From contig JAEWLJ010000007.1 in assembly GCA_023393455.1 (NCBI GenBank), positions 62,001 to 126,000 on the forward strand: a stretch of DNA of 64,000 nucleotides. The letters are read 5' to 3'. Of the stretch, positions 41,623 through 50,082 are shown piece by piece (the stretch's first letter is position 1; each line of letters begins with the position of its first letter). The translations under genes were made by a program, and so were the position numbers. A model generated the notes under the pieces. It was not told the origin of the DNA. It searched no databases and worked only from the letters and a program-made list of their open reading frames with translations. The DNA comes from Methanobacteriota archaeon. GTDB taxonomy: Archaea > Halobacteriota > Methanomicrobia > Methanomicrobiales > Methanoculleaceae.

Positions 41623-43214
41623 GATTTGATGTGGAAGCGTTCAAAAAGAGAGCGAGAGAGGACTTCGAGCATGCCTGGCATGAAGGGCCATCGGTTCTAA
41701 CACCGGCCGGGGTCTCCGGTCGGTACCCCCGGCTGAGGTACACCCGGGCGACACCGCACCCGATCTTCGAGATCGTGCAGCGGCTCCGCGAGACCTACCT
41801 CTCGATGGGGTTTGACGAGGCGATCAACCCCCTGATCGTCGAAGAATCGGACATCTACCGGCAGTTCGGCCCAGAAGCGATGGCCGTCCTCGACCGGGTC
41901 TTCTATCTCGGCGGGCTGCCCCGGCCGAACGTCGGGATTGCCCGAAAACAGATCGAGGGGATCGAGGGAATCCTCGGCCGTGCAATCTCGCCGGAGACGG
42001 AGGAGAAACTCCGCGAGACCCTCCATGGCTACAAGAAGGGGACAATCGACGGCGACGAACTGACGCACGAGCTCGCGACCGTCCTCGAGGCCGACGACGC
42101 CGCCGTTGTGCATATCCTGGATGCGGTCTTCCCCGAGTTCCGGGAACTCGCCCCGGAGTCGTCGCGAAACACCCTCCGGAGCCACATGACGAGCGGCTGG
42201 TTCCTGACGCTCTCCTCCCTCTGGGAGAAACGCCACCTCCCGATACGGCTCTTCTCGATCGACCGGTGTTTCCGGCGGGAGCAGGAAGAGGGGCCCACCC
42301 GCCTGATGACCTACCACTCGGCCTCCTGCGTCGTTGCGGGGGAGGACGTCACCCTCGAAGAGGGAAAAGCCGTCAGCGAAGCGCTCCTCTCAGCCTTCGG
42401 CTTTGAGGAGTTCCGGTTCCAGCCCGACGAGAAGCGGTCGAAGTACTACATGCCCGAGACCCAGACGGAGGTCTACGCCCGCCACCCGGTCCTCGGCTGG
42501 GTGGAGGTCGCCACCTTCGGGATCTACTCGCCCTCGGCGCTCGCGGAGTACGGGATCGGCGTACCGGTGATGAACCTCGGCCTCGGGGTGGAGCGGCTCG
42601 CGATGATCGCTTACCAGTCAAACGACGTCCGGCAGCTCACCTACCCGCAGTTCTTCCCGCAGGAGATCGGCGACCGCGAGATCGCCAGCGCCGTCCACCT
42701 CCGCGAAGAGCCGAAAACCGTGGCCGGAAAGCAGATGGCGGAGGCGATCCGCGCTACGGCGGCCGAGCACGCAGCCGCCCCCGGCCCGTGCGCCTTTGCC
42801 GCGTGGAAGGGCGAGATTGCGGGAAGAACGGTCGAGGTGATCGTCGAAGAGCCCGAGTCGAACACGAAACTCTGCGGGCCGGCCTGTGCGAACGAGGTCT
42901 ATGTTCACGACGGCTCAGTGCTCGGTGTCCCGGACATCGAGAAATGGGCGAAGGTCCGGGAGGAAGGCGTCTCCACCGGGATAACCTACCTCGACGCGGT
43001 CTCAAGCCTCGCCGCCGCCCGGATCGAGGAGGCGGCGCGGTGCGGCGAAGGGACGCATGTCCAGGTGAAGATGTCGAAACTCCCTTCCGACGTCAATCTG
43101 CGGATCGAGGAGTACGCGATGCGGCACATAACCGACCACAACAAAAAGGTGGACCTCCGGGGCCCGGTCTTCCTGACGGTCAGGTCGGTCATCCCGGAGC
43201 CATCGACTCAATAA
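41619..43214 (+). CDS. sepS: O-phosphoseryl-tRNA(Cys) synthetase
   Basis: Charges tRNA-Cys with O-phosphoserine for the indirect methanogen route to Cys-tRNA. A 531-residue class II synthetase with the family start RFDVEAFKKRAREDFEHAW, motif 1 around HPIFEIVQRLRETYLSMGF, RCFRREQEEGPTRLMTYHSA for motif 2, and GLGVERLAMIAY for motif 3. ATG overlaps the taw1 stop. The 3' end overlaps the convergent otsAB gene by 26 bp. The partner SepCysS is not in the window. Confidence 0.95.
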   Translation: MRFDVEAFKKRAREDFEHAWHEGPSVLTPAGVSGRYPRLRYTRATPHPIFEIVQRLRETYLSMGFDEAINPLIVEESDIYRQFGPEAMAVLDRVFYLGGLPRPNVGIARKQIEGIEGILGRAISPETEEKLRETLHGYKKGTIDGDELTHELATVLEADDAAVVHILDAVFPEFRELAPESSRNTLRSHMTSGWFLTLSSLWEKRHLPIRLFSIDRCFRREQEEGPTRLMTYHSASCVVAGEDVTLEEGKAVSEALLSAFGFEEFRFQPDEKRSKYYMPETQTEVYARHPVLGWVEVATFGIYSPSALAEYGIGVPVMNLGLGVERLAMIAYQSNDVRQLTYPQFFPQEIGDREIASAVHLREEPKTVAGKQMAEAIRATAAEHAAAPGPCAFAAWKGEIAGRTVEVIVEEPESNTKLCGPACANEVYVHDGSVLGVPDIEKWAKVREEGVSTGITYLDAVSSLAAARIEEAARCGEGTHVQVKMSKLPSDVNLRIEEYAMRHITDHNKKVDLRGPVFLTVRSVIPEPSTQ

Positions 43215-45438
43215 CCTTCTTCTCCTTTCCTTTTTTTCCGGCACCGCACTCGTTTTCGCGCTCGATGCACTCCCTGAGCAGCGGGAGCACGTCCCGCTGG
43301 GTGACCAGGTTGAAGCGGGCCCTGCTCGGGGCGAGTCCGACCTTGACCGAGTAGGCTTCAGGCGGCATCGCCGCGAAGAGGTCTTCATCGGTCCTGTCGT
43401 CCCCGATGGCGAGGACGAAATCCCAGGCCCGCCCGGAGATCCAGTTCAGCGCCGCCCTTCCTTTGTTGACGACGTTGTTCTTGATCTCGATGACCTTGTC
43501 CCCCTCCATGACGCCGACGTCGAGGTTCGACGTCAGGTGCAGGAGATCGTCTTTGAGATCCTTTGCCCGCTGTGCACCGAGCACCGGCTCGGTCCTCCGG
43601 TAGTGCCAGACGAGGGAGTAGTCCTTCTCCTCGACGAAGGCGCCGGGCGTTCTGTCCGTGTAGAGCTCGAGGAGCGGGTAAATCTCTCCTTTCCACTCGT
43701 CCGAGAGCGCTTCGGGCATCCGCCACTCTCCGGAAGGCTCCTTTGTCCAGACGCCGTGCTCGGCGATGATCCCGATCTCCATCGCCCCGAACCAGGCATC
43801 CAGTGTAGACCGGTCTCTGCCGCTGATCACCACCACCTCGTTGCCCGGTCTCCGGGAGAGAGTCTCAAGGACCTCCCGCGTGGCGTCGCCGGGAACCGCC
43901 TTCTGCGGTTGTGCTGCGAAGGGCACCAGGGTGCCGTCGTAATCGAGGAGGAGGAGCCGGGCCTTGCCGGCAGCGTAGTCCGCGACCAGAGTGTCCCTGA
44001 TGGTGGGGGTGACGATCTGTTCGGAGCGCTCGACCCGGATCGCCCGGGCGTCGCTTAAGCGGGTGAGGAAGTCCCCGACCCAGCGCTCGATGTCGTAGCG
44101 CATCAGCCTCCTCTGCATGGTGCGGTTCCGCTCGACCTGTTCCTTCTCCGGCATGGCGAGCGCCGTCTCAATCGCCTCGATCACCGCGTCTTGATCGTTT
44201 GGGTTGACGATGACCGCTTCGCCGAGCTCCTCCGCCGCTCCCGCCATCTCGGAGAGGATGAGCACTCCCGTGCCGTCGGTCCTGGTGGCGATGTACTCTT
44301 TGGCCATCAGGTTCATGCCGTCCCGGAGCGGCGTCACCAGGGCGACGTCGGCAGCGCTGTAGAATGCCACCAGTGTCTCGAACGGAAGGAAGTTGTAGAA
44401 GTAGCGGACAGGGATCCAGTCAGTCGTCCCGTATTTCCCGTTGATACGGCCGACGAGTTCGTCGATCCGTTTCTTCAGCACCTGGTAACTGCTGACGCCG
44501 CTCCGGGACGGGACCGCGACGAGGACAAGGGAGACCTTTCCCTGGTACTCCGGCTTCTTCGCAAGGAGCGCGTCGAAGGCCTCGAGACGGAGCGGTATCC
44601 CCTTCGTGTAATCCAGGCGGTCAAACGAGAGGATGATCTTCCGTTTCCCGTACTTATGCCGGATCCGGGCGATCTCCTTCTGGACGGGGGGGCTGCCTGC
44701 GGAGTCGGCGAACCGGGGGTAATCGATGCCCATCGGGAAGAGGTCGGTCCGTACCATCCGGGTTCCGGCCCTGACCTCCCCGAAGGTATGCTCGTACCCA
44801 AGGAGCCGCCGGACGCTGGAGAGGAAGTGGCGGACGTAGCCGTAGGTATGAAAGCCGATGAGGTCTGCTCCAAGGAGGCCGGAGAGGATCTCCTTTCTCC
44901 AGGGCAGGTTCCGGAATATCTCGAACGACGGGAAGGGTATATGGTGGAAGTAGCCGATCTCCGCATCGGGCAGGCGTTCGCGGAGCATCTGTGGCAGGAG
45001 CATCAGGTGGTAGTCGTGAACCCAGATGATGTCGTCGGGTTGGGCCACCTCCATCACGGCATCGCAGAACTTCTCGTTTACCCGTTGATAGACCTGCCAC
45101 GTCTTTGGGTCGTAGTCTGCAGAGAGGTTGAAGTAGTGGAAGAGCGGCCAGAGGGTGTTGTTGCAGAACCCATCGTAGTAGTGCTTGATATCGTACGGAG
45201 AGAGAAAGACCGGGTGGCACTGCTCTTTTCTGAGCACATCGACGATCCGGTCTTTCTCCTCTTCTTGCTTCTTCTGAAGGTTCATGCCGGGCCAACCGAC
45301 CCAGAGACTCTCGTAGGACTTGTAAAATGAGCCGACTCCGGTAGCAAGACCGCCGACGCTCCGCTGCAGGTGGAGATCGCCGTTCTTTTTTGAGATGCTG
45401 ATCGGAAGCCTGTTCGATACTATCAGTAACCTGTTCAT
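43189..45438 (-). CDS. Bifunctional trehalose-6-phosphate synthase/phosphatase
   Basis: A 749-residue fusion. Residues ~1-480 are a GT20 trehalose-6-phosphate synthase (LLIVSNRLPISI; WVHDYHLMLLPQMLR; SFDRLDYTKGIPLRLEAF; LVTPLRDGMNLMAKEYIA). The rest is a HAD phosphatase (LLLLDYDGTLVPF; VVISGRD; AIGDDRTDEDLF). Together they make trehalose from UDP- or GDP-glucose and glucose-6-phosphate, a compatible solute. I start at ATG 45438 (MNRLLIVSNRL). A near copy of the start context lies 17 bp upstream (45447-45457). Confidence 0.93.
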   Translation of the reverse strand: MNRLLIVSNRLPISISKKNGDLHLQRSVGGLATGVGSFYKSYESLWVGWPGMNLQKKQEEEKDRIVDVLRKEQCHPVFLSPYDIKHYYDGFCNNTLWPLFHYFNLSADYDPKTWQVYQRVNEKFCDAVMEVAQPDDIIWVHDYHLMLLPQMLRERLPDAEIGYFHHIPFPSFEIFRNLPWRKEILSGLLGADLIGFHTYGYVRHFLSSVRRLLGYEHTFGEVRAGTRMVRTDLFPMGIDYPRFADSAGSPPVQKEIARIRHKYGKRKIILSFDRLDYTKGIPLRLEAFDALLAKKPEYQGKVSLVLVAVPSRSGVSSYQVLKKRIDELVGRINGKYGTTDWIPVRYFYNFLPFETLVAFYSAADVALVTPLRDGMNLMAKEYIATRTDGTGVLILSEMAGAAEELGEAVIVNPNDQDAVIEAIETALAMPEKEQVERNRTMQRRLMRYDIERWVGDFLTRLSDARAIRVERSEQIVTPTIRDTLVADYAAGKARLLLLDYDGTLVPFAAQPQKAVPGDATREVLETLSRRPGNEVVVISGRDRSTLDAWFGAMEIGIIAEHGVWTKEPSGEWRMPEALSDEWKGEIYPLLELYTDRTPGAFVEEKDYSLVWHYRRTEPVLGAQRAKDLKDDLLHLTSNLDVGVMEGDKVIEIKNNVVNKGRAALNWISGRAWDFVLAIGDDRTDEDLFAAMPPEAYSVKVGLAPSRARFNLVTQRDVLPLLRECIERENECGAGKKGKEKKVIESMAPG

Positions 45439-45457
45439 GGTTCGACCCTGTTCATGG
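45430..45457 (-). repeat. 11-bp direct repeat duplicating the otsAB start region
   Basis: CCTGTTCATGG occurs at 45430-45440 and 45447-45457 (17-bp period). On the minus strand each copy reads CCATGAACAGG; the upstream ATG opens a six-codon frame (MNRVEP) whose TGA overlaps the ATG of the real gene as ATGA. Confidence 0.7.
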
Positions 45458-45740
45458 TAGGATACGATCAGCACCCAAAGAATCTCAACCAAAATTAAGG
45501 TTTTGGAGAAATCTCAAGAAATTGCAGACATCGAAGATCAGAGAGCCAACCCATCTCCCCGGCTTCGCCGTTGCCCACAGGCACCACGCATACCGTGGAC
45601 GCCCAAACGCGGTGATTCCGTCGGGGCATCCCGGCAGCTGCTGCCGGCCTTCCTTTCGATTCTCAGGAAACGTGAGGAGAAAGGGTATTTACGGCTGATC
45701 CGGCATCCCGTCCCCGGAACCGGCGTCCGGCACCGATAAA
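45439..45740. other. Intergenic region upstream of otsAB
   Basis: About 300 bp with no supportable gene. It holds CCAAAA-TTAAGG-TTTTGG (45489-45506), near where the otsAB promoter should be, and the inverted repeat CCGGCAGC-T-GCTGCCGG (45631-45647), which has an 8-bp stem but no T-tract immediately after. Confidence 0.5.
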
Positions 45741-45767
45741 GTTATATTATTCTAACACAATGTTAGA
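45741..45767 (+). promoter_or_regulatory. Promoter and candidate operator of the DUF2178/XRE operon
   Basis: A TATA box (GTTATATTAT, 45741-45750) is followed at once by the perfect inverted repeat TCTAACA-CAA-TGTTAGA (45751-45767). The predicted start is near 45773 and AGGTG precedes the ATG at 45788. A dimeric HTH repressor, plausibly the operon's own XRE protein, could bind the repeat and block polymerase. Confidence 0.6.
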
Positions 45768-45787
45768 TATATATAACAGGTGCAACG

Positions 45788-46174
45788 ATGAAGAGACGAT
45801 ACGCGGTACAGATTACGGCGGGAGCGGTTCTCGGCGCTGCAGGGGTTGTCCTCCCGTTCCTCATGGACGGAACAGAGGCGATCTCCTCACTCCTGGTGAC
45901 GATCGGGCTCGTGATCCTCGCGGTAGCCATGGTTCGGCACTGGAGGTTCCGGGACGAGCTGGAGAAGGACGAACGGACGCAGAAGATCGGAGCATACGGT
46001 GTCACCTACTCCTGGCTCCTCACCATAGTCTTCCTCGCGATCCTCTTCTGGGTGGACTACCTCGGCCTCTTCGCCCTCACCGTCGAGAGCGTGCTGCTCT
46101 CCGCCATTCTGCTGATGGGGCTCTCGGCACGGCTCTTCCAGTGGTTCCTCTTCCGGCAGGGGGACGTGGCATGA
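45788..46174 (+). CDS. DUF2178-like integral membrane protein
   Basis: A 128-residue protein with four membrane segments (about residues 7-26, 30-48, 69-90, 94-118) and a charged central loop HWRFRDELEKDERTQKIGAY carrying the ERTxxIG pattern seen in this type of protein. Such proteins are usually encoded next to a small XRE regulator, as here. Function unknown. Its TGA overlaps a 13-codon frame that leads into the regulator gene. Confidence 0.75.
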   Translation: MKRRYAVQITAGAVLGAAGVVLPFLMDGTEAISSLLVTIGLVILAVAMVRHWRFRDELEKDERTQKIGAYGVTYSWLLTIVFLAILFWVDYLGLFALTVESVLLSAILLMGLSARLFQWFLFRQGDVA

Positions 46175-46212
46175 GGCCGGCACGCCTCGTCGTGAAGGGG
46201 GGCGCCGGGTGA
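46171..46212 (+). CDS. 13-codon linking frame between DUF2178 and XRE genes
   Basis: ATG at 46171 overlaps the DUF2178 stop (ATGA) and the frame MRPARLVVKGGAG ends at a TGA overlapping the regulator's GTG (GTGA). It may be a translational bridge rather than a functional peptide. Confidence 0.3.
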   Translation: MRPARLVVKGGAG

Positions 46213-46415
46213 AGACGCGGATCCGGGAACTCCGGGCGAAGACGGGGATCACCCAGGAGGAGCTGGCGCAGAAGGTTGGGGTCAGGAGGGAGACGATCGT
46301 CTTCCTCGAGAAGGGGAAGTACAACCCTTCCCTGAAGCTCGCCTACAGGGTGGCCCAAACACTCGGTTCCACCATCGAGGAGGTCTTCATCTTTGAGGAG
46401 GAGGATCTCGCGTGA
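46209..46415 (+). CDS. XRE-family helix-turn-helix regulator (small)
   Basis: A 68-residue protein that is almost only an HTH_3 domain: IRELRAKTGITQEELAQKVG then VRRETIVFLEKGKYNPSLKL. GTG start behind a G-rich ribosome-binding element. Such short regulators often repress their own operon with a membrane protein; the inverted repeat at 45751-45767 is the obvious candidate site. Confidence 0.88.
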   Translation: MKTRIRELRAKTGITQEELAQKVGVRRETIVFLEKGKYNPSLKLAYRVAQTLGSTIEEVFIFEEEDLA

Positions 46416-46672
46416 TCGGGGCGGGGGATCCACGAAAACAGACGTTAAAAAGATATTGGGGGCAATCCTTAAGGTCGGAACCATGAGTTTAAATACATTT
46501 TTCCCGGAGATTCCCCGCAGATAACCCCCGATTTTTAAAAATGTTATGAAATAAGTGCCCAATCAAGCATCCAGAAATTTATTATTAAGTAAACATATAA
46601 CCTGGAAATACCTTCAATCTCCGGGCCTGATGCAGCACGAAGGAACGATTCTTTCGATCTCCCGCGGATTCG

Positions 46673-47683
46673 TCACGATGGTTTCAGCACCCCGCCGTCC
46701 CCCCGGAGGACCGCGAAGAGCCGGGCAAGCGAGACGATGTCCTGCCGGTTATGCTCCACGACCGGGACAAGCGGGCCGGGGTTCCTGGTCCGGCGGTAGA
46801 TCTCGTAGAACTCCGGCACCATCCGGCTCGGGACGTCGTCCGTCCGGGCGAGGCCGAGAACCCCCGCTTCAAGCGCACCGAGCCGGCAGGATCCGAGCGA
46901 GTCCCTCCAGCGCCTGCGTGCGAAGTGGAGGACGTCGAAGTGGGGAAGGGCGAGGTCGGCCGGGATGCCGTGACGGGCGAGCCGGTCACGGATGTACGGG
47001 ACGTCGAACGCCCGGCCGTTGAAGGTGACGAGCGCTGTCCCCTCAGCCTCCAGGTCGGGCAGGACGGCAGCGAGCGTTGACTCCTCCTCCTCGACCGACC
47101 GCGAGAGGTACTGCCGGACGACGATCGACCCGCCGCTCACGCGGCCGAGGCCGATAAGGAAGACCGGCCGCGAGGAGAGCCCCAGCGTCTCGATATCGAG
47201 GAAGACAAACTCTTCGGGCGCGTGGAACCGGCTGGCCTCGAGGAGGAGCGGGTCGCTCTTTTTCCGCCGCTGCTCGATCTCCGCCATGAGACCCCGGGTA
47301 TCCCCTCCCGCTATCGAGTCGAGGAGCCGGGCGGCGTCCCGGCGGTAGCGGGGATTCCCCGCCAGATCGGCGATCGTCCGGCAACCCCGCTCCGCGAGGC
47401 GCCGCCGGGTCGCCTCCCCGATCCCGCGAACCAGGGTGAGGTCGCCGAGAAGGGCGGAGGCCGCCCGGTCGGGGTCCCGGGCATCGAGGCTCATCGGGCT
47501 CCGGGACTCGACGACGTAGCATGTCCCGGAATGGCAGGCCACCTCATGGCCGGAGAAGACGTCCTCGAGCGCACGGTCGCGGTATCCAGCAAGAAGGTCG
47601 TCCCGGAGCCTCCGGGCCTCCTCGTCCTCGAAGCGGCAGATGAAGGCCGACCTGGCAGACCGCCAGTTCTGATTGAATCCCAT
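46673..47683 (-). CDS. YprB-like RNase H-fold exonuclease with helix-hairpin-helix segment
   Basis: A 336-residue protein. The middle contains a helix-hairpin-helix-like DNA-binding part (LTLVRGIGEATRRRLAERGC) and the C-terminal ~190 residues a DEDD-type nuclease: FVFLDIETLGL (first D/E pair), TFNGRAFDVPYIRDRL (second), and EHNRQDIVSLARLF (last Asp). Related YprB-type proteins are often annotated as predicted 3'-5' exonucleases of unknown role. The 257-bp gap after its stop (46416-46672) is AT-rich and holds nothing I can name. Confidence 0.82.
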   Translation of the reverse strand: MGFNQNWRSARSAFICRFEDEEARRLRDDLLAGYRDRALEDVFSGHEVACHSGTCYVVESRSPMSLDARDPDRAASALLGDLTLVRGIGEATRRRLAERGCRTIADLAGNPRYRRDAARLLDSIAGGDTRGLMAEIEQRRKKSDPLLLEASRFHAPEEFVFLDIETLGLSSRPVFLIGLGRVSGGSIVVRQYLSRSVEEEESTLAAVLPDLEAEGTALVTFNGRAFDVPYIRDRLARHGIPADLALPHFDVLHFARRRWRDSLGSCRLGALEAGVLGLARTDDVPSRMVPEFYEIYRRTRNPGPLVPVVEHNRQDIVSLARLFAVLRGDGGVLKPS

Positions 47684-47845
47684 ATTCCCGGCCAGGGTTG
47701 GACTCTCCCGGCCTTCAACCTACCCGCCGCGCGGCGAAAGTGAACGGAGCGCTGCATAAATACCCCCGCGGACAAGAGAAAGTAAGATGATTGGAGTGGT
47801 CCCGATCGAGATCGGCTCTCCCCGAGGCCTCCCCGACGATACCTG

Positions 47846-48970
47846 ATGACCATGTGGCGACGAATCCTCCCCGCACTCGCCCTCGCCGCCGCGATCCTCG
47901 CGGCCGGGTGCCCGGGCAGCCTCCCCGGGCTTGGAGAGCCCCGGGGAGAGGTCGTCCCGCCGGCGATCGTGCCGGTCGAGGGGGCGGCCCCGATAGAGGC
48001 GCCGGCCTACACCTTCCCCTTCGGGGGCGGCGAGGAGACGATCCGGATCGAGTCCGACCCGGCGGTCTATGCCGGCGCAAAGGCGGCCGACCGGCAGCTC
48101 TACCTCTATGAAGACCTCGCGAGAGAGGAGTGGATACCAATCTACTACCTCGCGTTCGTGAACGACTCCTACCAGGAGCCGTTCTACACCGACCTGCTCG
48201 CGGCTCTCCGCGAGATCCGGGACCGGGAAGAACTCGACGACGACCGTTACCTCGAACTGATCGCCGCGTTCGTCCAGTCGATCCCGTATGAGACCGATGC
48301 CTCGATGATAGAACCCAAGTTCCCGATCGTGACCTACGTCGACGCCGCGGGCGACTGCGACGACAAAAGTCTCCTCCTTGCCGGGCTCCTCGCGCGGGAA
48401 GGCTACGGGGCGGCGCTCTTCTACTTCGAGGAGGAGAAGCACATGGCCGTGGGGGCGAGGAGCGCCGGATGCTGCTACCGCAACACCTCTTACGCCTACA
48501 TCGAGACGACGAACAGGAGTTACGTGGGCATCCCGCCGGCGGCGCTCGCGGACGGGACGAACCTGTCCTCCGATCCGCTCGTGATCCCGGTCGGGGACGG
48601 CCCCGGGATCTACGGGGCGTGCGGCGAGGTCGAGACGATCGAACGTGCCCTCACCGCGTCCCGCGACCGGGTCGGAGAACTCGAAGAGGAACTCGCGGCG
48701 CTCACCCGTGAACTTGAAGATGACCGGGAGGCTCTCGCGGCGCTCGACGCAAAGATGGCGGGACTCCTCCAGTCAGGGAAGACACGCGAGTACAACCGGC
48801 TCGTTCTGGAATACAACCGGATGGCCGGCGACTACAACAGTGCGATAGACGCCCACAACGCCATGCTCGGCGAGGCAAAGGCCGCCGTGGACCTCCACAA
48901 CCACCTCGCCGGCAACGCCCACGACCGGCCCGGGTCGTACCTGTTAGCCCGCGAGTACCTGATGGAATGA
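47846..48970 (+). CDS. Transglutaminase-like lipoprotein with C-terminal coiled coil
   Basis: A 374-residue exported protein: signal and lipobox ILAAGC near residue 22, a transglutaminase-like domain with the Cys in DAAGDCDDKSLLLAGLLARE and His in EEEKHMAVGA, then a ~110-residue coiled coil (RDRVGELEEELAALTRELED ... ) and NRMAGDYNSAIDAHNAM. Microbial transglutaminase-like proteins act as proteases, amidases or cross-linkers outside the cell. A TATA-like box at 47755-47762 lies upstream. ATG at 47846 or 47852. Confidence 0.75.
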   Translation: MTMWRRILPALALAAAILAAGCPGSLPGLGEPRGEVVPPAIVPVEGAAPIEAPAYTFPFGGGEETIRIESDPAVYAGAKAADRQLYLYEDLAREEWIPIYYLAFVNDSYQEPFYTDLLAALREIRDREELDDDRYLELIAAFVQSIPYETDASMIEPKFPIVTYVDAAGDCDDKSLLLAGLLAREGYGAALFYFEEEKHMAVGARSAGCCYRNTSYAYIETTNRSYVGIPPAALADGTNLSSDPLVIPVGDGPGIYGACGEVETIERALTASRDRVGELEEELAALTRELEDDREALAALDAKMAGLLQSGKTREYNRLVLEYNRMAGDYNSAIDAHNAMLGEAKAAVDLHNHLAGNAHDRPGSYLLAREYLME

Positions 48971-49350
48971 CGACTTACGCGAGGCTCTCCATCACGAGGG
49001 GGGTGCGATCTGTCGGGCCGCAGGCGGCGGTATACACCTCTTTACGCATCTGGCTGCTCCGAACAACAGTCGGGTACCGGGCGGCCCGCTCGGCGATGCA
49101 GGCAAACGTGGTGAATGCGGAATTCTCCATATATGAAACGGAGCGAGGGTGCTACTTAACCGTAGGCCGCGTGCGGGGTGAAAGTGAACCGCCGGGGCTC
49201 CATACCCCGTCCCCGTTCCGGATGAAATCCCGGCAGCACGGGGAAACCGGCAAAATCTCCGCGTTCGAGCCTTCCTGCAGCCGAAACAGCAACTGCCCTG
49301 TTGGCAAGTGTTAATGTATCCCCTGACAAATACATGAAACGGAGTGCCGT
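48971..49350. other. Intergenic region upstream of sufC with an 11-bp direct repeat
   Basis: About 380 bp without a supportable gene. ATGAAACGGAG occurs at 49133-49143 (just after a CATATATG run) and again at 49334-49344, where its GGAG forms the ribosome-binding element of sufC. The open frame across this gap has no coding character. Confidence 0.5.
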
Positions 49351-50082
49351 ATGCTGGATATCAGTGATTTGCACGTGGAAGTGGATGGCATCGAGAAGCT
49401 CCACGATATCAACCTCCACATCGGGCAGGGGGAGACCCATATCCTGATGGGGCCGAACGGTTCGGGGAAGAGCACGCTGCTCAAAGCCGTCATGGGGTTC
49501 GGCGGATACAAGATCACGTCCGGGTCGATCGTCTTTAAAGGAAAAGAGATCATCGGGATGCCGATCCACGAACGCGCCCATCTCGGGATCGGCATGATGT
49601 TCCAGCACCCGCCCACGATATCGGGGCTGAAACTCGGAAAACTCCTCGCCGCCACCTCTCACCTCGGTAGCGACGCGATCGAGGCGCTCGCGCAATCGGT
49701 CAACATGGAGAAGTTTCTCACCCGGGACACCAACGTCGGGTTCTCCGGCGGCGAGATCAAGCGCAGCGAAGTCCTGCAGCTGAAGGTCCAGCAGCCCGAC
49801 TTCCTCATGCTGGACGAGCCGGAGAGCGGCGTCGACCTCGAGAACATGAACCTGATGGGGAAGGAGATCGCAGGCCTGCTCGAAAAAGACGTCCATATCG
49901 TCAACCGCCGCAAAAGCGGCCTGATCATCACCCACACCGGCTACATCCTCGATTACCTCGAGGCCGACCAGGGGCATGTGCTCATCGACGGCCGGATCCG
50001 GTGCCACGGGAACCCCCGCGAGATCCTGCGAGCGGTCAAAGATAAAGGATACGGAGAGTGTCTGCGTTGCCAACAGATGTAG
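49351..50082 (+). CDS. sufC: Fe-S cluster assembly ATPase SufC
   Basis: A 243-residue ABC ATPase of the SUF scaffold: Walker A GPNGSGKST, Q-loop MMFQHPPTISGL, signature FSGGEIKRSEVLQL, Walker B FLMLDEPESGVDLENM, His-switch IITHTGYIL. It drives conformational change of SufB during [4Fe-4S] assembly in the cytosol. GGAG six bases before the ATG. Overlaps the sufB-like gene by 25 bp; no sufS, sufD, sufE or sufU is present here. Confidence 0.95.
   Translation: MLDISDLHVEVDGIEKLHDINLHIGQGETHILMGPNGSGKSTLLKAVMGFGGYKITSGSIVFKGKEIIGMPIHERAHLGIGMMFQHPPTISGLKLGKLLAATSHLGSDAIEALAQSVNMEKFLTRDTNVGFSGGEIKRSEVLQLKVQQPDFLMLDEPESGVDLENMNLMGKEIAGLLEKDVHIVNRRKSGLIITHTGYILDYLEADQGHVLIDGRIRCHGNPREILRAVKDKGYGECLRCQQM

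Noticed and set aside
46416..46672. Possible small RNA or gene in the AT-rich convergent gap
   Set aside because: Only short frames and A/T runs; no hairpin with T-tract and no tRNA-like features.
48967..49314. A 115-codon frame starting with ATGA overlap after the transglutaminase-like gene
   Set aside because: The overlap is attractive, but the translation has no consistent coding character and it runs over the sufC upstream repeats. I see no family.
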